NCBI GenBank assembly: GCA_028287225.1
Contig: JAQBPZ010000135.1
Coordinates: 1 to 17,484 of the forward strand
From: Gemmatimonadota bacterium
GTDB lineage: Bacteria; Gemmatimonadota; Gemmatimonadetes; Gemmatimonadales; Gemmatimonadaceae
Direction: 5' to 3'
Length of the DNA stretch: 17,484 bases
Made by a program: the position numbers and the translations under genes. Under the pieces are notes generated by a model that was not told the origin of the DNA, did not search any database, and saw only the letters and a program-made list of their open reading frames with translations. Numbering within the stretch: the stretch's first letter is position 1; each line of letters begins with the position of its first letter. Of this stretch, positions 1 through 7,620 are shown one piece after another.

Positions 1-2
1 TC

Positions 3-2090
3 ATCTACCTCTCCCTCCTGGCCACGCCAGCGCTGCTCTCGGCGCAGCAGGCTGCGCCGTTACCCGGCTACACCGCCGCATCCTCGGCGGCCGAGCGCGC
101 CGTGGAGGCGCAGGCGATCGGCCGGCCCGATGCGGCACGGGCACGCGAGCACTCCCGGATCCTGAGCGCGGAGACCCACGTCGCCGGCACGCCGGCCCAG
201 GAGCGCACCCGCGACTACGTCATCGCGCAGATGAAGGCGATGGGGCTGGAGACGGAGGTGCGGCGCTACGACGTGTTCATGCCACACCCGACCAGCGTGC
301 AGGTGTGGCGCGTCGCGCCGCGGCCGCGCGCGCTGTCGCTTCCCGAGCCGGCGGTCGCCGGCGACCCGACGTCGCGGGGCGCGCAGTACCTCACGGTGAA
401 CGGCTACAGCGGGCAGGGCGACGTCACCGGCGACGTGGTCTACGTGAACTACGGCCTCATCGAGGACTACGCGAAGCTCGACTCCCTCGGCGTCTCCGTG
501 AAGGGACGCATCGCGATCGCGCGGTATGGCCGCTCGTTCCGCGGCATCAAGGCGCGCGAGGCGGAGCGGCATGGCGCCACCGCGCTGCTCATCTACAGCG
601 ATCCGCAGGACGACGGCTACGTGCGCGGCGACGTGTACCCCAACGGCCCGATGCGGAACCGCAACGGCGTGCAGCGCGGAAGCGTCTTCAACGGCGCCGG
701 GGATCCGGCCACCCCGCTCACGCCGAGCATCGCGGGCACGCCGCGGCTCGCCGAGCGCGAGATGGACATCCCGCACATCCCGGTGGTGCCGATTTCCTAC
801 GGGAACGCCGGTGAGCTGCTCGACGAGCTGCGCGGGCGCGAGGTGCCGGCCGGATGGCAGGGCGGCCTGCCCTTCCGCTACCACGTGGGACCGGGGGTGG
901 TGAAGGCGCGCGTCCGGGTGACGGACGACCGCGCGACGCGCCCGGTGAAGCCGATCTACGACACGTTCGGCATCGTGCGCGGCAGCGACTTTCCCGACGA
1001 GATGGTGCTCGTGGGCGGCCATCGCGACGGGTGGGGTCCGGGCGCCGCGGACAACGTGAGCGGCACGGTGAGCGTGCTGGAGTCGGCGCGCGCGATCGCC
1101 GACGCGGTGAAGGCAGGCCATCGTCCGAAGCGCACCATCGTGTTCGCCACCTGGGACGCGGAGGAGTGGGGGCTGCTCGGCTCGTCCGAGTACGTGGAGG
1201 ACGACTCGCTGCGGCTGATGCGCGGCGGGGTCGCCTACCTCAACCAGGACGTCGCCGCGCAGGGCGTGCGGTTCGGCGGGGGCGGATCGCCGTCGCTGCG
1301 CGCGACGCTGCGCGACGTCGCGCGAGCGGTGCCGGACCCGAGCGGCAAGGGGAGCGTGTACGCGCAATGGCGCCGCACGGAGGCGGTCGCGGACACCGCG
1401 GAGCCGGCGATGGGCGATCCCGGCGGCGGCTCGGACTTCGCCGGCTTCTACAACCATCTCGGGATCCCGATCGCCGAATGGGGCTTCGGCGGCGCGGGGG
1501 GCGTGTATCACTCGCAGTACGACGACTTCACGTGGATGTCGAAATTCGGCGATCCCACGTTCGCGTATCACGCCGCGGCCGCGCGCATCGGTGCGGCCAT
1601 GCTGCTGCGCCTCGCGAACGCGGACGTGCTGCCGTACGACTACGTGGAATACGCGCGCACGATGCAGCGCTACCTGCCTGCCATCGGGCAGGCGTTCGCT
1701 GCGCGAAAGTGGGGCGGCTCCACCCAGTCGCTGCACGATGCGATCGCGCGCATGGAGCGCGAGGCCGTCGCATTCGCGGCGGCGCGCGACGCGGCATTGA
1801 GCGCGGGCGAGCTGTCACCCTCGCGCCGAGCGGCGACGAACGGCGCGCTGCGCGAGGTGGAGCGGGCACTGGTGCGTCCAGCGGGGCTGCGCGGACGGCC
1901 CTGGTACCGCAACCTCATCTACGTGGCCGACATCGACAACGGCTACGCGAACATGGCCTTCCCGTCGGTGAACGAGGCGCTGCGCGCGGGGGATGAACGA
2001 CTCACGAGCGACGAGGTGGCCGATCTCGCGCGGCGATTCGGCCTGGCGACGGATGCGCTGGTGCGCGCGCGGGTGGCGCTGGGGAGGTAG
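3..2090 (+). CDS. M28 family metallopeptidase (glutamate carboxypeptidase II-like), 5' truncated by window edge
   Basis: This is an exported zinc aminopeptidase/carboxypeptidase of the PSMA/transferrin-receptor-like branch of M28, likely cleaving small peptides outside the cytoplasm. The frame is open from base 3, and its first residues (LSLLATPALLSAQQ) look like the end of a signal peptide, so the real start lies upstream; the GTG at 102 is internal. Counting from base 3, a PA-type insert fills roughly residues 100-300 and the M28 core follows. The expected zinc ligands are visible: H340 in GGHRDGW, D350 in GAADN, E388 of the EE pair in WDAEEWG (E387 the probable general base), D416 in LNQD and H503 in VYHSQYDD. 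The last ~150 residues fit the TFR-dimer domain. About 695 residues are visible, a normal length for the family. No operon partner is seen. The family is firm; the substrate is unknown. Confidence 0.93.
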   Translation: MYLSLLATPALLSAQQAAPLPGYTAASSAAERAVEAQAIGRPDAARAREHSRILSAETHVAGTPAQERTRDYVIAQMKAMGLETEVRRYDVFMPHPTSVQVWRVAPRPRALSLPEPAVAGDPTSRGAQYLTVNGYSGQGDVTGDVVYVNYGLIEDYAKLDSLGVSVKGRIAIARYGRSFRGIKAREAERHGATALLIYSDPQDDGYVRGDVYPNGPMRNRNGVQRGSVFNGAGDPATPLTPSIAGTPRLAEREMDIPHIPVVPISYGNAGELLDELRGREVPAGWQGGLPFRYHVGPGVVKARVRVTDDRATRPVKPIYDTFGIVRGSDFPDEMVLVGGHRDGWGPGAADNVSGTVSVLESARAIADAVKAGHRPKRTIVFATWDAEEWGLLGSSEYVEDDSLRLMRGGVAYLNQDVAAQGVRFGGGGSPSLRATLRDVARAVPDPSGKGSVYAQWRRTEAVADTAEPAMGDPGGGSDFAGFYNHLGIPIAEWGFGGAGGVYHSQYDDFTWMSKFGDPTFAYHAAAARIGAAMLLRLANADVLPYDYVEYARTMQRYLPAIGQAFAARKWGGSTQSLHDAIARMEREAVAFAAARDAALSAGELSPSRRAATNGALREVERALVRPAGLRGRPWYRNLIYVADIDNGYANMAFPSVNEALRAGDERLTSDEVADLARRFGLATDALVRARVALGR

Positions 2091-2093
2091 GAG

Positions 2094-2340
2094 GGATTAG
2101 GGATTGGGGATCAGGAACTGCGCGGGGACGCATCCCGAGCGGATGTCATCCCACGAGCGCGCGCAGCGCGCCGAGTCGGGATCGTTCGTCCCTGCGGACG
2201 GGCCAGCGTCGCGGCAGGGATGGAAGATCCCGACACTCGGTCGCGGAGTTCACCCCGCGCGCAGCGTCGGGGCTCCCTCCTGCGGGGTGACACAGCCGCT
2301 CGGGCCGCCTCTGCTGTTCCTGATTCCCCGATCCCTGACC
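2094..2340. repeat. Palindrome-rich intergenic element (family C)
   Basis: This element fills most of the 314-bp gap between the M28 gene and the Crp/Fnr gene. The outer arms, 2094-2122 and 2311-2340, are imperfect reverse complements: GGATTAGGGATTGGGGATC on the left against GGTCAGGGATCGGGGAATC when the right arm is read in reverse. Nested inside are CCGAGTCGGGATC (2171-2183) against GATCCCGACACTCGG (2226-2240), TCCCTGC (2189-2195) against GCAGGGA (2214-2220), and TCACCCCGC (2250-2258) against GCGGGGTGA (2282-2290). The whole could fold as a branched structure in DNA or RNA. It has no coding capacity and no transposase, so a MITE/REP-like dispersed element is my inference. Confidence 0.65.
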
Positions 2341-2404
2341 GCTGATCCCGTACCATCGTCGCTTCCCTCCCGGCCCACGTATTGCACCCCCCGCAAAAAC
2401 AGCC

Positions 2405-3166
2405 ATGCGGGCGGAGACGAGAGTGACGCAGAAAGAAGAGCCGGCCGGGCCGACCATCGCCCGCTTGTCGTTGGTGGAGCGGGTGGCGCTCCAGGGATAC
2501 GTTGCGCGCGCCACCTGGCCGGCCGGCTTCCAGATCTACGAGCGCGGGACCGCGGCCGACGGCGTCTTCATCGTGGAGCGCGGACGGGTCGTCCTGCGCA
2601 GCCGCGTTCGAGCCGGCCGCGGCTTCGTGCCGTGGGTCGCGACACCCGGCGAGACGTTCGGCGCCGAGGGGCTCTCCCCCAACGGGTGCTACGTCACCGA
2701 TGCGCGCGCGGACGAGGAGAGTGACACGCTCTTCCTGAGCACCCTCAAGCTGCGGGCCTTCATCCGCGAGCAGCCGATGCACGCGATGGCCGTCGTGGGG
2801 CAGGTGATGGCGGAGCGGACCATGCTGCTCGAGAAGCTGCGCGAGCTCACCACGCTCTCGGTGGAGCAGCGGCTCGTCACCGCCCTGCATCGCATGGCGA
2901 CGCACGACAGCTTCGTGCAGGAAGACGGCCGCATCGAGCTGGGCAGTGCTCGCTACCGGCTGCTCTGCGAGCTGGTGGGCGCCACCCGCGAATCCGTGTC
3001 GCTCGTGCTCGGCCGCCTCACGGGGGAAGGGCTCGTCGAGCGTTCGGGCAGCACTCTCTACGTGACCCCCTCCGCCGGATTGTTCGAGCGGCTCGACAGC
3101 TCCGGCGAGGCCACCCTGCTCGTCGAGGGGATCGCGGACGGCCGGGAGCCGCAGGCGCTCGTCTGA
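2405..3166 (+). CDS. Crp/Fnr family transcriptional regulator
   Basis: This is a cytoplasmic DNA-binding regulator with an N-terminal cyclic-nucleotide-binding-like beta-roll (about residues 20-130; GTAADGVFIVERGRVVLRSR and PGETFGAEGL are typical strands), a long dimerisation helix (about 130-165) and a C-terminal winged helix-turn-helix near residues 183-213 (RYRLLCELVGATRESVSLVL). At 253 aa it is slightly longer than a typical Crp. It has no N-terminal cysteine cluster, so it is not an Fe-S Fnr sensor; the ligand cannot be read from sequence. The start is uncertain: ATG 2405 has no ribosome-binding site, whereas the in-frame GTG at 2423 is preceded by GGAG at 2413-2416 with 6-nt spacing and may be the true start, giving 247 aa. 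The moeB-like gene follows 74 nt downstream on the same strand. Target genes are unknown. Confidence 0.9.
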   Translation: MRAETRVTQKEEPAGPTIARLSLVERVALQGYVARATWPAGFQIYERGTAADGVFIVERGRVVLRSRVRAGRGFVPWVATPGETFGAEGLSPNGCYVTDARADEESDTLFLSTLKLRAFIREQPMHAMAVVGQVMAERTMLLEKLRELTTLSVEQRLVTALHRMATHDSFVQEDGRIELGSARYRLLCELVGATRESVSLVLGRLTGEGLVERSGSTLYVTPSAGLFERLDSSGEATLLVEGIADGREPQALV

Positions 3167-3240
3167 TCCGCAGGGCACGCGGTTCGACGCGGACGACAGG
3201 GCACGCCATTCACACCTGACGTCCCTTAGCTTTCCCCGGC

Positions 3241-4395
3241 ATGTCCGCCGACGACGTCCTCTCGCCCGACGAGCTGCAGCGCTACAGCCGTCATCTCATC
3301 CTTCCCGACATCGGTGAGGCGGGGCAGGCGCGGCTCCGGGCGGCGCGGGTGCTCCTGGTGGGAGCCGGGGGCCTGGGATCGCCGGCCGCGCTCTATCTCG
3401 CCGCGGCGGGGGTAGGCCACCTCGGCATCGTCGACGACGACACGGTGGACGTGAGCAACCTGCAGCGGCAGGTGCTGCACGGCACGCGCGACGTGGGGCG
3501 TGCGAAGGTGGCGTCGGCCGAGGCCCGGCTGCGCGACCTGAACCCGCACGTGCGGGTCACCACGTACCGGACACGCCTCACGCGCGCGAACGCGATGGGC
3601 ATCCTGCGCGGCCACGACGTGGTGGTGGACGGCAGCGACAACTTCCCGACGCGCTACCTCATCAACGACGCGTGCGTGCTGCTCGGCATCCCGAACGTGT
3701 ACGGCAGCGTGATCCGGTTCGACGGGCAGGCGTCGGTGTTCGGCGCGCAGGGGGCGCCCTGCTACCGGTGCCTGTTCCGCGAGCCGCCTGCCCCCGGCAC
3801 CACCCCGGGCTGTGCGGAGGGCGGCGTGTTCGGCGTGCTGCCCGGGCTGGTGGGGACCATCCAGGCCACCGAGGCCATCAAGCTGATCACCGGTGCCGGC
3901 GAGACGCTCGACGGACGCCTGCTGGTGATCGACGCGCTGCGCATGCGCTTCCGCACCATCGAGCTCGCGCGCGATCCGGAGTGTCCGGCGTGCGGCACGC
4001 GCGAGATCACCGAGCTGGTGGACTACGACGCCTTCTGCGGCAGCCCCCGCGCGGACGACGCGAGCGCCGATGCGGGCGGGGACGACATCGCGCCGGGCGT
4101 GCTCGCCGCGCGTCTGAGGGACGGCACCGCCCCGGCACTGCTCGACGTGCGCGAGCCCTTCGAATGGGCCATCGCGCGCCTTCCCGATGCGCGGCTCGTG
4201 CCGCTGAACTCCCTGCCGCAGGCGGTGCACTCGCTGGACCGCGAGGCGGAGCTGGTGGTCTACTGTCACCACGGGGTGCGCAGCGCGGCCGCCGCGGCCT
4301 GGCTCCGCGACCATGGCTTCGCGCACGTGCGCAATCTCACCGGTGGCATCGACCGCTGGAGCGTGGAGATCGACCCGGCCGTGCGGCGGTACTGA
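3241..4395 (+). CDS. moeB: MoeB/ThiF-type adenylyltransferase with C-terminal rhodanese domain (MoeZ-like)
   Basis: The protein adenylates the C-terminal glycine of a ubiquitin-like sulfur carrier (MoaD and/or ThiS) and, through its rhodanese domain, can pass sulfur to it for molybdopterin, thiamine or cysteine synthesis. The N-terminal E1-like domain shows the nucleotide loop GAGGLGS (G41-S47), the NLQRQ arginine segment, zinc pairs C174/C177 (CYRC) and C248/C251 (CPAC), and the conserved cysteine C191 in GCAEGGVFGVLPG. The rhodanese domain covers about residues 280-384, with active-site C342 in YCHHGVRS. At 384 aa the length fits MoeZ-type fusions. The ATG has no Shine-Dalgarno; a TAGCTT at 3227-3232 just upstream could be the -10 of a nearly leaderless message (weak). 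The alpha/beta hydrolase gene starts 2 nt after the stop. The carrier partner is not in the window, so MoaD versus ThiS specificity is open. Confidence 0.92.
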   Translation: MSADDVLSPDELQRYSRHLILPDIGEAGQARLRAARVLLVGAGGLGSPAALYLAAAGVGHLGIVDDDTVDVSNLQRQVLHGTRDVGRAKVASAEARLRDLNPHVRVTTYRTRLTRANAMGILRGHDVVVDGSDNFPTRYLINDACVLLGIPNVYGSVIRFDGQASVFGAQGAPCYRCLFREPPAPGTTPGCAEGGVFGVLPGLVGTIQATEAIKLITGAGETLDGRLLVIDALRMRFRTIELARDPECPACGTREITELVDYDAFCGSPRADDASADAGGDDIAPGVLAARLRDGTAPALLDVREPFEWAIARLPDARLVPLNSLPQAVHSLDREAELVVYCHHGVRSAAAAAWLRDHGFAHVRNLTGGIDRWSVEIDPAVRRY

Positions 4396-4397
4396 CC

Positions 4398-5276
4398 GTG
4401 GGGCCCTGGCTCTTTCCGGCATTCGTGCTCGCGGCCCTCGCCCGGGCCTATCACGGCGGCGTCACGCGCCGAACGGACTCGCGGTACGCAGCCCGCTTCC
4501 CCACGGCCCCGGATGGCGTGGTCGTGGGTGCCGAGTCGTTCACGCTGCAGGCGCCGGGCGGCCGGGCGCTGCTGCTGCTGCACGGGTCGGGCGACACGCC
4601 GCAGACGCTGCGCTACCTGGCCGGCGAGCTGCACGCCGCCGGCTACACGGTGCATGCGCCGCTGCTGCCGGGTCACGGCCGCTCGCCGGCGGCGTTCGCG
4701 CGGGTGCGGGCGTCGGACTATCTGGACGCATCGCGCGAGGGGCTGGACGTCCTGCGCCGGTCGTCGTCGTGGATCGGTGTCGTGGGGCTGTCGATGGGCG
4801 GCGCGCTGGCCGCGCAGGTGGCGGCCGAGGCGAGCGACGTGCGCGCGCTGGTGCTGCTGGCCCCCTACATGGAGCCGCCGGGGCAGGTGCGCTGGGTGGC
4901 GCGCACCTCGTGGCTGTGGGGCGCGGTGGTGCCGTTCGTGCCGGGGCGGGGCGCGCGGTCCGTGCACGACGCGGCGGCCGGCGCCGAAAGCCGCGCCTAC
5001 GGCGTGTTCTCGCCCCGTGCGATGCGCGCCCTGGTCGCCACGGCGCGTGCCGGCCAGCGCGCGCTGGCCGCGGTGACGGTGCCGACGCTGGTGGTGCATT
5101 CGCGGGAGGACATCCGCATCCCGACGGCCATCGCCGAACGCGCGACGGCCGCCCTCCGCGCCCCCACCGAGCGGCGCTGGGTGACCGGGTGCGGACACGT
5201 CATCACGGTGGATTACTGCAAGCGCGAGGTGGCGGCGATGGTGCTGTCGTTCCTTTCGCGCGTCGCGCCGGCCTGA
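4398..5276 (+). CDS. Alpha/beta hydrolase (serine esterase/lipase-like), membrane-anchored or exported
   Basis: This 292-aa alpha/beta-hydrolase resembles carboxylesterases and monoacylglycerol lipases. The GTG at 4398 lies 2 nt after the moeB-like stop, and the frame there encodes a hydrophobic N-terminus (GPWLFPAFVLAALARAY) that is either a signal anchor or an uncleaved signal; the open frame upstream of it is only the antisense-free shadow of moeB. Visible elements are the oxyanion segment LLLLHGSGD (H62), the nucleophile elbow GLSMGG (S132), the acid D238 in HSREDIRIP and the base H267 in GCGHVITVD. These form a complete catalytic triad. It is probably co-transcribed with moeB, but no functional link to sulfur transfer is evident. 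The substrate is unknown; a later internal start would remove the hydrophobic segment and make it cytoplasmic. Confidence 0.87.
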   Translation: MGPWLFPAFVLAALARAYHGGVTRRTDSRYAARFPTAPDGVVVGAESFTLQAPGGRALLLLHGSGDTPQTLRYLAGELHAAGYTVHAPLLPGHGRSPAAFARVRASDYLDASREGLDVLRRSSSWIGVVGLSMGGALAAQVAAEASDVRALVLLAPYMEPPGQVRWVARTSWLWGAVVPFVPGRGARSVHDAAAGAESRAYGVFSPRAMRALVATARAGQRALAAVTVPTLVVHSREDIRIPTAIAERATAALRAPTERRWVTGCGHVITVDYCKREVAAMVLSFLSRVAPA

Positions 5277-5301
5277 CGCGAGCGTCCCGGGCCGGCGCGA
5301 G

Positions 5302-5341
5302 GTGCGCCGCGCTCACGATGGAGCCGTGAGCGCGGCGGCAC
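5302..5341. terminator. Bidirectional hairpin between convergent genes
   Basis: The arm GCCGCGCTCACG (to 5317) pairs with CGTGAGCGCGGC (from 5325) around a 7-nt loop, and the stem extends to GTGC/GCAC with one bulged base. It sits between the 3' end of the alpha/beta hydrolase (+) and the 3' end of the histone-like gene (-). There is no clear U-tract, so intrinsic termination is inferred from position and stem strength. Confidence 0.6.
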
Positions 5342-5350
5342 GAACCGTCG

Positions 5351-5920
5351 TCAGCCCGAGACGCGCTCGACGAGGTTCTCGCCCAGCTCCTTCACCGCCT
5401 CGACGGCCGAGGAGCCGGCGGTCTGCGCCTGCTCCACCAGTCCGCCCGCGACGCGCTGGACGCGCGACATCACCGACGAGCCGCCGGACCGCTTGGCGCC
5501 GCCGGAGCGCTTCGCCCCGCCGGTAGCGCGCTTGGCGCCGCTGCTCTTCTTCGCGCCGGACGAGCGCTTGGCGGCGCCGCCCTTCTTGGCCGCACCACCC
5601 TTCTTGGCCGCGCCGCTCGACCGCTTGGCGCCACCCTTCTTCGCCGCGCCACCCGACCGCTTGGCGCCGCCCTTCTTCGCCATGCCGCCCGAGCGCTTCA
5701 GCGCCGGCCCGCGCGACGACTTCTTGGCCGCACCCTTCTTGGCCGCGCCCTTCTTCGCGGCGCCCTTCTTGGCCGCACCCTTCTTCGCGGCGCCCTTCTT
5801 GGCGGCGCCCTTCCTGGCCCCGCCCTTCTTCGCGCCACCGCGCTTCGCGATTGCCGGACCGCCGCGGCGTGCCGTCTTCTTGCCCGCGCTGCGCTTCGCC
5901 CCACTCTTCTTCGCTGCCAT
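5351..5920 (-). CDS. Histone H1-like Lys/Ala/Gly-repeat DNA-binding protein
   Basis: This is a very basic 189-aa protein, probably nucleoid-associated and binding DNA through a disordered lysine-rich body. The start at 5920 is chosen because AAGGAGA (minus strand, 5934-5928) sits 7 nt upstream of it and the product begins MAAKKSGAKRSAGKK; an upstream in-frame ATG at 5983 lacks such a site. Residues of about 30-80 are near-perfect pentads of the AAKKG type, encoded by 15-bp DNA repeats (about 5715-5830). A second block (about 85-145) repeats RSGGAKKGGA and SSGAKK motifs. The last ~40 residues are different: a non-repetitive, mixed-charge region (VQRVAGGLVEQAQTAGSSAV onward) likely to form an amphipathic helix, perhaps for oligomerisation. 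Composition resembles eukaryotic H1 tails and bacterial Hc1/AlgP-like proteins. The role in chromosome compaction is inferred. Confidence 0.8.
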   Translation of the reverse strand: MAAKKSGAKRSAGKKTARRGGPAIAKRGGAKKGGARKGAAKKGAAKKGAAKKGAAKKGAAKKGAAKKSSRGPALKRSGGMAKKGGAKRSGGAAKKGGAKRSSGAAKKGGAAKKGGAAKRSSGAKKSSGAKRATGGAKRSGGAKRSGGSSVMSRVQRVAGGLVEQAQTAGSSAVEAVKELGENLVERVSG

Positions 5921-6365
5921 CGCTGCCTCTCCTTGCCGGATAGTGGCTCTCTGTGCTGCGCGAATCGCTCGACCCTTGCGCAAGATTCGGGCGCATCGCC
6001 GCGCGCATCACGCTGCTCCGCCGGCGCGCATCATCATGCAGTGTCGCATGACGGGACGCAGCGCACGACGAGGATGCGCCGATTAGTCGCGACCTGCGAC
6101 GATCATCGACGCGCGGGGAAGATGCTGCAGCAACGGCAACTGTGCCAGCATTATTTTTTTTCGGAACGACGACGACCCGACGCCGTCGTGCCAGCAACGC
6201 CTCGCGTCATGGCCGGCGCATCACGATCCGGATGCAGCTGGATCACCGCGAAACCCGGCTCGCGCTGGCCGGTCGGCGCACGCGAAGGCGGCCGATTGCA
6301 CGCATCGCGGTGCCGCCCCACCGATTTCCCTTGCACCGTACCGGGCAATTGCCCACTCTTGGTGC
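5921..6365. other. 445-bp divergent intergenic region
   Basis: This gap separates the divergently transcribed histone-like gene (-) and the exoribonuclease gene (+), so it should hold both promoters. I see no convincing -35/-10 pair for either. A T-rich run (TTATTTTTTTT, about 6151-6161) follows a weak GGCA/TGCC hairpin (about 6136-6147). With no upstream plus-strand gene to terminate, it may instead be an A-tract upstream of the minus-strand gene. A perfect 12-bp palindrome, GGGCAATTGCCC (6343-6354), lies 11 nt before the exoribonuclease start. A 9-mer ATTAGTCGC is at 6082-6090. No supportable ORF is present. Confidence 0.5.
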
Positions 6366-7364
6366 ATGCCTCCCCTGAACCTCGGGCAGCTCTCCATCGG
6401 GGAGCGCGTCCAGCACGAGCTCCTGGTGGTCGACCGGGTGGAAAAGACGCAGGGCAACGGGGATCCCTTCGTGATCCTGAAGCTCGGCAACGCTTCCGGC
6501 CACATCGACGTGGCACCCATCTGGTCCAACCAGCGCGAATGGGCCGACGGCGCCGACCGGGGCCGCGTGGTGCAGGCGATCGGGCAGGTCGGGATGTACG
6601 CCAAGACGGGGAAGCGGCAGATCCAGCTCACCGGCCCCCTGCGCGTCCTGCCCAACGAGCTGGTGGACCTGCACGCCTTCCTCCCGCGCATCGCGGGCGA
6701 CACGGTCAAGCTCTGGGACTGGATCGACCGGCAGCGGGCCGAGATGTCGACGCCGGCGCTCCGGCGCCTGGTGGACCTGTTCTACGCCGACGACGACTTC
6801 CGCCTGAAGCTCGAGCTGACGCCCGGCTCGGTCCGCGGCCACCACGCGAAGCTCGGCGGCCTCCTGCTGCACGTCTACGAGGTGACCTCCATCGCCAAGC
6901 AGACGGCCCGCACGATGAAGGCAAACGTGGACCTCGTGGTCGCCGGCGCCCTGCTGCACGACGTGGGCAAGGTGGAGGCATACTGCATCGACGGCGGCGC
7001 CTTCGACTACACCACCTGCGGCCTCCTGCTGGGCCACGTGGTCCTCGGCACGCTGATGCTGGAGCGCCGCCTCGCGGCCGCCGGCCTCGCGTCGGTCTGC
7101 ACGCCGGGCCAGCTGCTCGACATCCAGCACATGATCCTCTCGCACCACGGCAAGCTGGAGTTCGGAAGCCCGGTGGAGCCGATGACGACGGAAGCGGAGA
7201 TCGTGCACTGGGCCGACGAAGCCAGCGCCAAGGCCAACGACATGATGGAGTCGCTCGAGGAGCCCGAGCACTTCGGCGGCGGCAAGGAAGTCTCCGACAA
7301 GCGCCCCTGGCGCGTGGGCCGGAAGATCTGGCGCCGCCCCGACGGCACCTGGACCGACGGCTAG
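6366..7364 (+). CDS. yhaM: YhaM-type 3'-5' exoribonuclease (OB-fold + HD domain)
   Basis: This predicted cytoplasmic metal-dependent exonuclease trims RNA (and possibly single-stranded DNA) from the 3' end. Residues of about 10-100 form an OB-fold nucleic-acid-binding domain (VDRVEKTQGNGDPFVILKLG, then QVGMYAKTGKRQIQL). The HD-type catalytic domain follows, with the first metal histidine in RGHHAKLGG (H159/H160), the HD pair in LLHDVGK (H198-D199), H260/H261 in LSHHGK and the closing aspartate D284 in VHWADEAS. This order matches the YhaM/CBF1 family, and 332 aa is close to its usual ~310-330. The ATG has no Shine-Dalgarno. TTGCAC at 6331-6336 and a poor CACTCT at 6354-6359, 17 nt apart, would place transcription start almost at the ATG, a speculative leaderless arrangement. 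The gene stands alone, with no operon partner. Confidence 0.88.
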   Translation: MPPLNLGQLSIGERVQHELLVVDRVEKTQGNGDPFVILKLGNASGHIDVAPIWSNQREWADGADRGRVVQAIGQVGMYAKTGKRQIQLTGPLRVLPNELVDLHAFLPRIAGDTVKLWDWIDRQRAEMSTPALRRLVDLFYADDDFRLKLELTPGSVRGHHAKLGGLLLHVYEVTSIAKQTARTMKANVDLVVAGALLHDVGKVEAYCIDGGAFDYTTCGLLLGHVVLGTLMLERRLAAAGLASVCTPGQLLDIQHMILSHHGKLEFGSPVEPMTTEAEIVHWADEASAKANDMMESLEEPEHFGGGKEVSDKRPWRVGRKIWRRPDGTWTDG

Positions 7365-7375
7365 GCTTCTCCGCC

Positions 7376-7482
7376 GGTCGCCTGGTGCCTTCAGGTGTAC
7401 GCGTTCCGCGGGTCGCCTGGTGCTTTCTGCGTACGCGTTCCGCGGGTCGCCTGGTGCTTTCAGGCGTACGCGAATCCCCGCG
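7376..7482. repeat. Three tandem copies of a ~35-bp repeat (family A leader)
   Basis: Three head-to-tail units begin GGTCGCCTGGTGC and run through GTACGCG: 7376-7410 (35 bp), 7411-7444 (34 bp) and 7445-7482 (38 bp). Units 1 and 2 end GTTCCGCG; unit 3 diverges to GAATCCCCGCG and runs into the inverted repeat that follows. There are no spacers of constant length and no cas genes, so it is not CRISPR. A single unit of the same kind recurs at about 11238-11257. Confidence 0.8.
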
Positions 7483-7574
7483 AATGGGTACACGACAATC
7501 GATGCGAATCCCTGGTGTGTCAGGGGAATTCGCATCGATTGCCGTTCGTCGCATTCGAAGGAATTCGCGTACGC
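7464..7574. repeat. 111-bp imperfect inverted repeat (family A, copy 1)
   Basis: The outer ends are GCGTACGCGAAT (7464) and its complement ending at 7574. The inner arms CAATCGATGCGAAT (7496-7509) and ATTCGCATCGATTG (7528-7541) are perfect 14-bp complements around an 18-nt centre. Overall, about 50-nt arms pair imperfectly. It lies 46 nt upstream of the serine hydrolase ATG, so it is probably in or next to that gene's promoter or leader. Confidence 0.8.
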
Positions 7575-7620
7575 TGACGGCATCGGGGCGACCGGCGCCC
7601 GGACAACTCGAACCCCACGC

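Noticed and set aside
60..1736. 558-aa minus-strand open frame
   Set aside because: It is entirely antisense to the M28 peptidase, which keeps all zinc-ligand motifs. No ribosome-binding site or domain supports the reverse frame.
4513..5206. Alternative frames within the alpha/beta hydrolase
   Set aside because: They are cysteine/arginine-rich shadows. The chosen frame holds an intact catalytic triad.
6136..6161. Intrinsic terminator (hairpin plus T8)
   Set aside because: The stem is only four base pairs and no plus-strand gene ends upstream. It is noted only as an AT-rich tract in the divergent intergenic region.
7376..7482. Possible CRISPR array
   Set aside because: The three ~35-bp units are directly adjacent without spacers, and no cas gene is in the window. 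The HD domain at 6366-7364 is fused to an OB-fold as in YhaM, not to a Cas3 helicase.
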